Position numbers and translations under genes: made by a program. This document shows, in pieces, positions 41,620 through 49,383 of a stretch of 64,000 nt of DNA (within the stretch, counting starts at the first letter, position 1; each line of letters opens with the position of its first letter). The stretch is taken from positions 248,001-312,000 of the forward strand of contig CAVXRN010000002.1 in NCBI GenBank assembly GCA_963764205.1, given 5' to 3'. Under the pieces are notes generated by a model. That model worked only from the letters and a program-made list of their open reading frames with translations, ran no database searches and was not told the origin of the DNA. The DNA comes from Chersky-840 sp963764205. Its GTDB lineage: Bacteria; Actinomycetota; Acidimicrobiia; Acidimicrobiales; UBA8190.

Positions 41620-42806
41620 GCTCGAATGGCATCAAGGACCGCGTCGCCATCGTCGGCATGTCGTGCACGCCGTTCCGAGAGCACTTCGACAAGAGCCGAG
41701 ACGATCTCCTCATCGAGGCGGCTGACGAGGTGTTGGCGTCGGTGGGTGTCACCAAGCAGGACATCGACGCCTACTGGATGGGCATGGCGGTCTCGGGGAG
41801 TTCGGGCATCGTGCTCGCCTCGGCGCTCAAGCTTCAGGGCAAGCCGGTGACCCGCGTCGAGAACTACTGCGCCACCGGGTCCGAGGCTCTGCGGCAAGCG
41901 GCGTACGCCGTCGCCAGCGGTGCCTACGACATCGCCATGGCTATCGGTTGCGACAAGTTCAAGGACACGGGGTTTGCCGGCACCAACGCCAGTCTTCCTC
42001 CCAACGACGGTACGGCCCGCACCCTGACCGCCGCGGCGATGTACTCGATGATCCTTCCGGCGTACGCCAAGAAGTACGGCGTCGACGCGGCCGAGCTTCG
42101 GTTCGCGACCGCCAAGATCGCCGAGAAGAACCATCACAACGGTGCCCACAACCCACGGGCACAGTTTCGCAAGGAGACCTCGGCCGAGGACATCTGCAAG
42201 ATGGCGGCCGTCGCCGGCGAGTTGTCGGTGTTCGACTGTGCCGGAGTGGCCGACGGCGCCGCCGCCGCAATCGTCGTTCGGTCCGAGGACGCCCACCGCT
42301 ACACCGACAAGCCCCTCTTCATCAAGGGGATGTCCGTTGTCGCCGGTGACGGATCGGGTCTCGTCGACCCGAGCTACGACTTCACGACGTTCCCTGAGGT
42401 CGTCCTGGCGGCCGAGGACGCGTACCGACAGGCGGGCGTCGACGACCCCCGCTCCCAAGTCGCCATGGCAGAGGTCCACGACTGCTTCACGCCCACTGAG
42501 CTCGTGCTCATGGAAGACCTGCGGTTCGCCGAGCGAGGGACAGCGTGGAAGGAAGTCCTGGCCGGGACCTTCGCGCTCGACGGCAGCCTGCCGGTCAACA
42601 CTGATGGCGGCCTGAAGAGCTTCGGGCACCCCGTTGGTGCCTCCGGGCTGCGCATGCACTACGAGTGCTGGCTCCAGATGCGAGGAGAGGCGCCCGAGGA
42701 CCGGCGTATCGCCAACGACCGCAAGCTCGCCGTGGTGCACAACCTCGGCGGGTACCCCGGCGAGATGGTCTCGTTCGTGTCGGTCGTGGGTACCGAACCT
42801 GGCTGA
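41616..42806 (+). CDS. SCP2-type thiolase / acyl-CoA acetyltransferase or aldolase
   Basis: Start GTG at 41616 overlaps the previous stop (GTGA). The 396-residue protein has the nucleophile Cys in VENYCATGSEA, HDCFTPTE and the C-terminal GHPVGASG, the pattern of sterol-carrier-protein-type thiolases. Relatives include Ltp2-type retro-aldolases that need a DUF35 partner, and archaeal acetoacetyl-CoA thiolases that sit in a complex with HMG-CoA synthase and DUF35. Here the partner is the fused protein just upstream. It likely cleaves a beta-keto or beta-hydroxy acyl-CoA in side-chain or ring degradation. Thiolase and aldolase activity cannot be told apart from the sequence. Confidence 0.9.
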   Translation: MSSNGIKDRVAIVGMSCTPFREHFDKSRDDLLIEAADEVLASVGVTKQDIDAYWMGMAVSGSSGIVLASALKLQGKPVTRVENYCATGSEALRQAAYAVASGAYDIAMAIGCDKFKDTGFAGTNASLPPNDGTARTLTAAAMYSMILPAYAKKYGVDAAELRFATAKIAEKNHHNGAHNPRAQFRKETSAEDICKMAAVAGELSVFDCAGVADGAAAAIVVRSEDAHRYTDKPLFIKGMSVVAGDGSGLVDPSYDFTTFPEVVLAAEDAYRQAGVDDPRSQVAMAEVHDCFTPTELVLMEDLRFAERGTAWKEVLAGTFALDGSLPVNTDGGLKSFGHPVGASGLRMHYECWLQMRGEAPEDRRIANDRKLAVVHNLGGYPGEMVSFVSVVGTEPG

Positions 42807-42851
42807 ACTCGCCCACGCAGGGGGTCACACGACCCCGGGATGGGACGAACC

Positions 42852-44099
42852 CTAGGCCGGCACGTTGAAATCGGTCGTCAGATTGGCGAGGCCGCGCAGG
42901 AAGTACGTGGGGAGGTATTCATACCGGCGCTGTCCTGATGGACCGTGCTCCTTCTCCGAGATCGTGATCTCGGCGGTCCGGTCCAAGAGTCTGTTCACCG
43001 TCACCCGGCCCTCCGCTCGGGCCAGGTGCGCGCCGGCGCAATGGTGGATTCCGTGGCCGAACGCGATGTGGTAGCGCGCATTGGCTCGGGCGAGGTCGAA
43101 GTCTGCGGGGTTCGGGAAGGTACGAGGGTCTCGATTGGCGGCCCCGGGAAGCAAAAGGACGGTGCTTCCCGCAGGAATGTCGACCCCTCCCACCTGAACC
43201 CCGACACGTGCCATACGGAACTGGGCTCGCAGGGGGCTCTCGAAGCGAAGCGTCTCCTCGATGAAGTTGGGAATGAGCTCGCGTTCTCGTCGGAGTCGAT
43301 CTTGAATGTCGGGACGCTCGGCCATGACTCGAATGGCGAAGGACAGGAGGCGCACGGTCGTCTCCTGTCCGCCGGCAAACAGGTTTGCGGCCAGGAGGGC
43401 GACGTCGTTGACTTCCGGGGTCGAGCCGTCGGGAAACGTGGCCGTCGCCATGGCCGTCATGATGTCTTCACGGGGATTCTTGCGACGGTCCTCGATGTAC
43501 GAAGTGAACTGTTCGTAGAGGAACGCTAGCGGCTTGTGAGAGACCTCAGCTGCGACATTGGTCAGTCGCTCCTGGAACATCCCGTGGTCCGATTCCGGCA
43601 CACCTTCGAGGTCTGCGATCACCAATAACGTGAACGGCGCCGCGTATTCCGTGATGAACTCACAGGAGCCTTCGTCGAAAAAGTTGTCCATGAGCGAGTC
43701 TGCGGTTCGCCACATGAACTCCTCGTTGGACCGGAGCTGCTGAGGCGTGAGCAGGCGCATGAGCAACCGTCGGTGCTCGTTGTGGCGGGGAGGGTCGAAC
43801 GTCGGCAGCTGATCACTGAAGGGGAGCTCGTCGCGGTGTTGCTCGATGATCTCGCTGACGTCGTCACCTTCGAGCGGAACCGAGAATTTCGCAAATGGGC
43901 CCCCCACGGCGTTGCAGGACGAGAACCGGACAGCGTCGTTGTACACGGCCAACGCTTCGTCATATCCCGTCACCATGTAGACGCCGTAATTCGGCTCCTG
44001 CCACACGGGCGAGATTGTTCGCAGTGCGTCGAAGTAGGCGTACGGGTCGTCCTGAACCGTCCTATCGCTGAAGAAATTGATGTTCTCGGGATCGATCAC
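42852..44099 (-). CDS. Cytochrome P450, paralogue of the one at 6873
   Basis: The start is a GTG at 44099 with AGGAGG 11 bases upstream. The 415-residue protein has the I-helix motif FAGGQETT, ExxR as ETLR, and the heme loop FGHGIHHCAG with Cys354. Shared blocks with the 6873 P450 include FSSCNAVGGPF, VPLEGDDVSEIIEQHRDELP and NEEFMW, so the two belong to one family and may act on related substrates. It is convergent with the thiolase operon and divergent from the TetR gene at 44663. No ferredoxin gene is adjacent. Confidence 0.95.
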   Translation of the reverse strand: MIDPENINFFSDRTVQDDPYAYFDALRTISPVWQEPNYGVYMVTGYDEALAVYNDAVRFSSCNAVGGPFAKFSVPLEGDDVSEIIEQHRDELPFSDQLPTFDPPRHNEHRRLLMRLLTPQQLRSNEEFMWRTADSLMDNFFDEGSCEFITEYAAPFTLLVIADLEGVPESDHGMFQERLTNVAAEVSHKPLAFLYEQFTSYIEDRRKNPREDIMTAMATATFPDGSTPEVNDVALLAANLFAGGQETTVRLLSFAIRVMAERPDIQDRLRRERELIPNFIEETLRFESPLRAQFRMARVGVQVGGVDIPAGSTVLLLPGAANRDPRTFPNPADFDLARANARYHIAFGHGIHHCAGAHLARAEGRVTVNRLLDRTAEITISEKEHGPSGQRRYEYLPTYFLRGLANLTTDFNVPA

Positions 44100-44662
44100 G
44101 ATGGTGCAGTCCTCCTGGAACCAAGACCCGCAATTTACTTTGACACCTTAATAATTGCGCGGAAGGGGGTGGTGGATCAAGTGGACGATCTGACAGTCCG
44201 ATGCGGTTGGCATCGGTGGCCAAATGTGGCGTGTGACCTGGGCGTTTATCGGGTGGGGGTAAACCCGTCGGGGGAGGACACTGGTCTGGTGAAGACCCGA
44301 CCGTGTCGTCGTCGGGCCCTCTGGATCATGGGCGGAATGCGATTCGTGTTGGGGGCGACGCGGTCGAGCGGTCGGCACGGAACGTCGAACGCGGCACCGG
44401 GTCGTGCATGCGTGTGGCGGAGAGTGACGCGACATGTGAGCGCGAGAGCCGAGCGCCGATGAGGCTCGTTCGGTGCGAGCCGTCTTTGTACTGACGGTGC
44501 GAATGTGCGGCCCGCCCATGAGAGCAAAAGTAAGCACTTACCCAGTTGTTTCCCTCGCTCCACGCTGCTGGGGAGCTCGCCGAGTCGCCCGCCGGGGAAG
44601 GACGGTGGCCGAGGTCCGTCACGTCGTCCCGGGAGAATGGCCGAGCAGCGCGTTAGTCTTGC
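44100..44662. other. Divergent regulatory region
   Basis: About 560 bases lie between the P450 and TetR genes. CGCAATT (44129-44135) and AATTGCG (44153-44159) form an inverted repeat with a 17-base centre near the P450 start. AGTAAG-CA-CTTACC lies at 44529. The frames in the region have no domain or Shine-Dalgarno, and I call no gene. Confidence 0.4.
44529..44542. promoter_or_regulatory. Candidate TetR operator AGTAAG-CA-CTTACC
   Basis: A near-perfect palindrome lies 120 bases upstream of the TetR gene at 44663, in the divergent region. It shares its arms with the perfect palindrome at 40089 in front of the HMG-CoA-synthase-like/thiolase operon. Confidence 0.45.
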
Positions 44663-45367
44663 GTGACCGAACGGCGGGACGCGCGGGAAGAGGACGGGTT
44701 GCCGGGACCGGACGAGAAGTCGAACGTGCCACGCTCGCAGAAGGGCGTTCGGACGCGGGCTCGGCTCCTGGTTGCTGCCAAAGAGGTCTTCGAAGAGGAT
44801 GGTTTCCTCGAGGCTCGCATCTCCGATATCGCCGAGCGTGCCGACCTGTCTCATGGGTCGTTCTACCACTACTTCGAATCGAAGGAAGAGATCTTCCGCG
44901 AAGTCGCAGAGTCAGTGGAAGAGAGGCTCAGCGCTCCGCTCGCCGGCGTGATCCTTGATCCGGAGTCGCATTCGCCACCGGAGGAACGAATCCGCGAAGC
45001 GTTGCGGCGACATCTCGAGAGCTATCGCAAGGAGTCGAGGATCATCGGGGTCATCGAACAAATGGCACGATACGACAAAGAGGTCAACGCGCTGCGGATG
45101 CAACGGCACCAGCGTTACTCTCAGCAGGTGGCGATGACCATCAGGAATCTTCAGAAGAATGGTTTGGCTGATCCGCAACTCGAGCCCAATCTCGCAGCGG
45201 CCGCGCTCGGTGCGATGGTGAGCAGATTCGCTGAGATGTGGCTCGTGCAAGAGGCAATTACCTGCAGCGTTGACCGAGCGGTCGACCAGTTGACTCGGAT
45301 GTTCGTGAATGCACTCGGTCTGCCCCGCGAGGAGCGTGCCGAACGCCGTCGATCCCGAGCAAGCTGA
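44663..45367 (+). CDS. TetR-family transcriptional regulator
   Basis: The 234-residue protein starts at GTG 44663. A polar arm of about 28 residues precedes RTRARLLVAAKEVFEEDGFLE and ISDIAERADLSHGSFYHYFES, a clear TetR DNA-binding domain with the SxGSFYHYF recognition helix. The C-terminal domain (RIREALRRHLESYRKESRIIG) resembles the TetR_C group of fatty-acyl-CoA regulators. It is divergent from the P450 at 42852 and may bind the AGTAAG-NN-CTTACY sites at 44529 and 40089. The effector may be a CoA thioester, which is inference from context. Confidence 0.9.
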   Translation: MTERRDAREEDGLPGPDEKSNVPRSQKGVRTRARLLVAAKEVFEEDGFLEARISDIAERADLSHGSFYHYFESKEEIFREVAESVEERLSAPLAGVILDPESHSPPEERIREALRRHLESYRKESRIIGVIEQMARYDKEVNALRMQRHQRYSQQVAMTIRNLQKNGLADPQLEPNLAAAALGAMVSRFAEMWLVQEAITCSVDRAVDQLTRMFVNALGLPREERAERRRSRAS

Positions 45368-46030
45368 CCACCTCTCGCTGCACCGGGGATCACCACCGGC
45401 CGGTGCGAGGCGGTAGCAGGTGGCGGCGTCAGACGACTCCGTCCGCCCATGACTCGACGGCTCGTGAGCCGGGGGTCTTGGCAACAAGCTCCCGATGGGA
45501 CGTCGAAAGGCGCCCTCGAGGCGTTCTCGATGGCGGGGTTGCGCGGCCACGGGAGTCGCACCCGCCGGCTCGGGCCCTCCGTCGTGTCGCAACCGACACG
45601 AGCCCCCGCAAAATCCCCCGCAAAATTACGAGGGCGCTGGGGTCTGGAGTACGATCGACGCCGAGGTTAAGCTTTGTTTGACCGCTCTGACCAGCGAATT
45701 GCCCGTTTCCGGCAAGGATCGCGGGTCAGGCAACAGGAGCGTGGAGGTGGCGGTGAGACGTGGTGGTGAGGGGCACTCCGAGCCTTACGGCTTCGGCGGA
45801 GACGCCCACTCTTGAGCCGTCTCGCGTTCGACGCTCGACAAGGCGGAACCGACAGCCAGCGTTTCGGGCCACGACGGGTTCGACGGCAGCGCCGCTTCGG
45901 GCTGCTCGCGGGGATTGGAGCGAGACGCGCTTTCCCGTGCCGTATTCCCTGGCCGCCGGAGCACCCTGCCCTAATGTGTCGGCGATGTCATCTTCCTCGC
46001 CCCGGCCTCTAGAGGGCTTCAGGATCACCC
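45368..46030. other. Intergenic region without supported gene
   Basis: About 660 bases separate two TetR genes on the same strand. Several short frames exist on both strands but all look like random open frames of GC-rich DNA (Arg/Pro/Ala-rich, no domain, no ribosome site). I see no strong hairpin. It may hold the promoter of the 46031 gene or remnants of lost genes. Confidence 0.4.
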
Positions 46031-46675
46031 ATGGCTAAACAGGCGACATCCACCCGCAGTCGACGCCTCACGGCCGAGGCACGACGAAAGTCCATCCTGG
46101 AGGCGGCGCGCGAGGCCTTCAGCCAGAACGGCGACGTGAACGGGACGACCGTCAAGGTCATCGCGGAACAGGCCGGCATCAGCGAGGGGATCATCTACCG
46201 CCACTTCGAGAGCAAGGAACAGCTCTTCTACGAGGCCGTCGTGGAGCCCCTGCGCGAAGCGGTCGACGACCTCGTGGCGTTCTCCTCGGTGATCGACCGC
46301 GACGAGCCCCTCAACCTCGAGCGGCAGCTGCAAACGCTCGCGGACCTGTACCGTCAGCTGACCTCGACGCTCGAGGAAGTGCTCCCACTTCTGGGGCTCG
46401 TCCTGTTCGGCGATCCCAAAGTGGCCCGCCGCTTCTATGAGCAGCACTTCGGCTTGGCCATGGACCGGTTGGTCGAGGCCTGGCGCGAGGTGGCGGAACG
46501 CTACGGCCTCGAGTTCGAGTTGCTGGACATGTCGGCCCGAGCCGTCATGGGCACGGCCTTGATGCTTGCGCTCGAGAACCATTACCGCGATCGGTTCGAC
46601 CGCGACGGGGCGGTGGCACTCGTCAGCAAGGGCACGATGACGGGCTACTTCCCCCAACCCAAGAGCCGCCACTAG
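46031..46675 (+). CDS. TetR-family transcriptional regulator
   Basis: ATG at 46031 begins a 214-residue protein. The DNA-binding domain is complete: RRKSILEAAREAFSQNGDVN, then VKVIAEQAGISEGIIYRHFESKEQLF. The remainder is a helical effector domain with a long acidic first helix (VVEPLREAVDDLVAFSSVIDRDEP). The convergent gene is an enoyl-CoA hydratase 60 bases away, which it may regulate. No clear operator was found next to it. Confidence 0.9.
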   Translation: MAKQATSTRSRRLTAEARRKSILEAAREAFSQNGDVNGTTVKVIAEQAGISEGIIYRHFESKEQLFYEAVVEPLREAVDDLVAFSSVIDRDEPLNLERQLQTLADLYRQLTSTLEEVLPLLGLVLFGDPKVARRFYEQHFGLAMDRLVEAWREVAERYGLEFELLDMSARAVMGTALMLALENHYRDRFDRDGAVALVSKGTMTGYFPQPKSRH

Positions 46676-46735
46676 TACCAGACCGGCGTCCGGGCGTCCG
46701 GGCTGGCCGGAAGTGGACGGTGACGGTGCCGGTTG

Positions 46736-47557
46736 CTAGCGCAACCTCCACTCGGGGCGCCCTGCTTTGAATGCTTCTTGACCCTGATCGAGATTCTCGT
46801 ACTCGGTCCCGAGTTTCACCAGGGCGGAAACCTGGGCCAAGGCGGCATTGCGCGAGAGCTCGTTGGCTGCCCAGATGGCCCGGACGGTGCCTTGCACGGC
46901 CAGGGCCGGAGCAGATGCGATCCGCGAGCCGATCCACATGGCTCGCTCCATGAGCTGATCCGCCGACGTCACCTCCGACACGAGGCCGAGTTCGTATGCG
47001 CGTGCGGCCGACATGCGCTCGTGCACACCCAGCAGAGCAACGCGCAGTGTCTCTCCCAGCGGGAGCTTCTGGAGCAGATGGGTGGGTTCGAACCCGGCCA
47101 CCATCCCGTAGCTCACATGCGGATCGAAGAACGTGGCGTGCTCGGCCGCGATGATGATGTCCGCCTCGCCCAGCAGGTAGAGAGCGCCGCCGCACGCCAT
47201 GCCGTTGACCGCAGCGACCACCGGTTTCCACAGGTTGTTCGCCTTCGGATTCAGGTCGAGACCCGGGTCGACAGCGGTGTATGCCGTGGTGGAGACGCGA
47301 CGGGTGTCGCTGGGGTCTCTCCGCAGGTATCCCTCCTCGATCGACTCTTTGCGATCGATGCCGCTGCAGAAGGCTTTGTCGCCCGCCCCCGTCAACACGA
47401 TCGCCCGGACGTCGTCATTGGTGCACAACGAGCGCCACAGCTCACGGAGCTCCCGCTGCATCTGGCGATTGAAGGCGTTCAGGACCTCGGGACGGTTCAA
47501 CGTGACGATGGCCACCCCGTCCTGCTCTTCGTAGAGGAGTGTCTCGAAGTGCCCCAC
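46736..47557 (-). CDS. Enoyl-CoA hydratase/isomerase family protein
   Basis: GTG at 47557 is chosen because AAAGGGACC precedes it; the longer frame runs into the divergent SDR. The 273-residue crotonase-fold protein has LNRPEVLNAFN, the first oxyanion-hole strand in KAFCSGIDR and the second in NGMACGGALYLLGEADI. The catalytic Glu region reads FFDPHVSYGMVAGFEP. The classical hydratase Glu pair is not obvious, so isomerase, hydrolase or a specialised hydratase is possible. It acts on CoA thioesters in beta-oxidation-like steps. It is divergent from the SDR at 47747. Confidence 0.88.
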   Translation of the reverse strand: MGHFETLLYEEQDGVAIVTLNRPEVLNAFNRQMQRELRELWRSLCTNDDVRAIVLTGAGDKAFCSGIDRKESIEEGYLRRDPSDTRRVSTTAYTAVDPGLDLNPKANNLWKPVVAAVNGMACGGALYLLGEADIIIAAEHATFFDPHVSYGMVAGFEPTHLLQKLPLGETLRVALLGVHERMSAARAYELGLVSEVTSADQLMERAMWIGSRIASAPALAVQGTVRAIWAANELSRNAALAQVSALVKLGTEYENLDQGQEAFKAGRPEWRLR

Positions 47558-47746
47558 CCGAAGGTCCCTTTCTTTGTGCTCGTCCCGCCCACCAGGCACG
47601 AGGCGCTCAGAATAACGGAGAGCCGGGGCGAACGGGACAACGATCGGCCCTGCCATCGGGCTGGTCCCGGCGGTGACGACACAGAAGACTGTTTCGGAAA
47701 GGTCGGGTGACGCCGCCTCATGTCGGTGGTTGACCGGGGAGGTCTC

Positions 47747-48577
47747 GTGGAGCGAGAGGTAGCCGTCGTCGTCGGGGTGGGGGGCATGGGTCAGGCCATC
47801 GCCCGAAGGCTGGGCCCGGGCCGGTCTCTGGTGCTCGCCGACATCGCCCCGGAACTGCTCGACAGCGTGACAACAGACCTCACAGGTGAAGGCCACCGGG
47901 TCACCTCCGTCGTGGTCGATGTCTCGGACGCGGACGATGTCGCCAGGCTGGCCTCGACCGCGGCTGCTCTGGGACCGGTCCGCGTCATCGTGCACACCGC
48001 CGGCCTCTCGCCCGTCCAGGCGCCGGCCGAGGCCATCGTGAAGGTCGATCTCCTGGGGGTCGCATTCACGCTGGAGGAGTTCGCCCCCGTGGTGGCACCG
48101 GGCGGAGCCGGGGTGGTGATCGCGTCGATGGCCGGGCACCTGGGGCCCGCCATCGCACCCGAAGAGGAGTCGCAGCTGTCCCTGACGCCGGCCCGGGAGC
48201 TGGCTGCACTGCCGGCGCTCGATGCGTCGCGCCACCGCGATCCGGGTCTCGCGTACGCGTATGCCAAGCGAGCCAACCACCTCCGGGTACGGGCGGCGAG
48301 CGTGGCGTGGGGGCGTCGCGGTGCCCGGGTGAATTCCATCAGTCCCGGCGTCATCTCGACGCCGATGGGGCAGGCGGAGCTTCAGGGGCCCACCGGCGCC
48401 TTCATGCAGGCCATGGTGGACGGATCGGGTGCGGACCGCCTCGGGACCCCCGACGACATCGCCGCAGCCGCCGAATTCCTCGTGAGTCCGGCGGCGTCAT
48501 TCATCACAGGCACCGACCTGCTCGTCGACGGCGGCGTGATCGGCGCCGTGACGACGGGCCAGATCTCGTTTCGCTGA
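47747..48577 (+). CDS. Short-chain dehydrogenase/reductase with altered cofactor loop
   Basis: GTG at 47747 follows GGGGAGG, a better site than the ATG at 47720. The 276-residue product has GVGGMG in place of the usual TGxxxGIG, an Asp after the second strand (LADIAPE, NAD), Ser in IASMAGHLG and Tyr/Lys in YAYAK. An insertion of about 30 residues (EEESQLSLTPARELAALPALDASRH region) lies between Ser and Tyr. The end DLLVDGGVIGA is standard. This is a recognised divergent SDR group in actinobacteria; the substrate is unknown. It ends 24 bases before the convergent TetR gene. Confidence 0.85.
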   Translation: MEREVAVVVGVGGMGQAIARRLGPGRSLVLADIAPELLDSVTTDLTGEGHRVTSVVVDVSDADDVARLASTAAALGPVRVIVHTAGLSPVQAPAEAIVKVDLLGVAFTLEEFAPVVAPGGAGVVIASMAGHLGPAIAPEEESQLSLTPARELAALPALDASRHRDPGLAYAYAKRANHLRVRAASVAWGRRGARVNSISPGVISTPMGQAELQGPTGAFMQAMVDGSGADRLGTPDDIAAAAEFLVSPAASFITGTDLLVDGGVIGAVTTGQISFR

Positions 48578-48601
48578 GTTCATCCCTGCGATCGATTGCG
48601 A

Positions 48602-49183
48602 TCAATCGGGCCCACTGCCCGCCGCGAGACAGAAGTCGATGATGGCCTTGACCTCGTGCGCCGCGGGCCGGGTCCCCTGCCACAGGTGGTCCGACAACGT
48701 GCCGAGCACTGCGTGGGCGGCCAGGGTGGCGTCGAGCTCGGGCGTGCTGCTGCCCAGAGCCGCGAAGGGGTCGCGGAGCAACGTGGCGAGCGGTGCGCTG
48801 GCGAAGTGCCGTCCCGAGGCGAGGCCTCTGTCGGCGGACGCGGCGTTCCACAGCACGGCCAGGGTGGGGGCGGCGAGCTCCTCGTCGGCCTGCGAAAGCA
48901 CCCCGTGCACCCAGCGTCGGACTTGGCCGGCGGCGGTGCGCTCCTTCTCCATCTGGTGCGCGAGGTAGCCGCGCAGCCGCTCGGCGCCGTCCTCGAGCAG
49001 CGCGCCCACCAGCGCGTCCTTCGACTTGAAGTGTCGGTAGAAGGCCTCGTTCGAGAGCCCGGCGGCCGTGACGATGTCGGCCACCCTGGCCCGCGCCCGG
49101 GTGCCGTTGCGGGCCATCACCGTGAGGGCGGCGTCGAGGAGACGGCGTACCTCTTCGGTGTAATCGGCGCCGCGCCGGGCCAT
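48602..49183 (-). CDS. TetR-family transcriptional regulator
   Basis: The ATG at 49183 (MARRGADYTEEVRRLLDAAL) gives 193 residues and a normal N-terminal arm. The frame extends to an ATG at 49276, but that start overlaps the tandem operator at 49248-49281. The DNA-binding domain includes ALTVMARNGTRARARVADI and AAGLSNEAFYRHFKSK; the C-terminal domain is hydrophobic and Leu-rich (YLAHQMEKERTAAGQVRRW). It is divergent from the phosphotransferase/hydratase operon at 49380 and is its likely repressor. Confidence 0.88.
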   Translation of the reverse strand: MARRGADYTEEVRRLLDAALTVMARNGTRARARVADIVTAAGLSNEAFYRHFKSKDALVGALLEDGAERLRGYLAHQMEKERTAAGQVRRWVHGVLSQADEELAAPTLAVLWNAASADRGLASGRHFASAPLATLLRDPFAALGSSTPELDATLAAHAVLGTLSDHLWQGTRPAAHEVKAIIDFCLAAGSGPD

Positions 49184-49247
49184 GGTCTGGCCGGCGATCC
49201 GGGCCGCCACGTCAACGTCCGGTGTCTCGGGGCTACCCGCTGTGTTC

Positions 49248-49281
49248 AGAATTGCGTTCTTGATAGCCAGAATCATATTCT
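49248..49281. promoter_or_regulatory. Tandem TetR operators AGAAT-N3-RTTCT
   Basis: Two 13-base inverted repeats, AGAATTGCGTTCT (49248-49260) and AGAATCATATTCT (49269-49281), are spaced 21 bases apart, two helical turns, so two dimers would bind one DNA face. They lie between the divergent TetR and phosphotransferase genes. Confidence 0.6.
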
Positions 49282-49320
49282 TTCCCAGAACGTCGGCGCA
49301 CGCGAGAGGGAGGGCCCGCC

Positions 49321-49383
49321 ATGGCCTGGGATCGTGAGTTCGGTCCCGAGTTCCGAACGACGCTCGAGGCGGGAAAGCGGTGA
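49321..49383 (+). CDS. 20-codon upstream ORF before the phosphotransferase gene
   Basis: ATG at 49321 follows GAGGGAGGG and reads MAWDREFGPEFRTTLEAGKR, stopping at TGA 49381-49383, which overlaps the GTG of the next gene (GTGA). It has a strong ribosome site while the next gene has none of its own, so it may serve to load ribosomes for the phosphotransferase. The start MAWD...PEF resembles the N-terminus of some acyl-CoA dehydrogenases that neighbour such phosphotransferases, so it may be a remnant of one. Confidence 0.4.
   Translation: MAWDREFGPEFRTTLEAGKR

Noticed and set aside
44129..44159. Terminator formed by CGCAATT and AATTGCG
   Set aside because: Short AT-rich arms with a 17-base centre and position upstream of a P450 start fit an operator or promoter better than a terminator.
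45368..46030. Small genes in the gap between two TetR genes
   Set aside because: Open frames of 60-106 codons on both strands lack ribosome sites, motifs and plausible composition.
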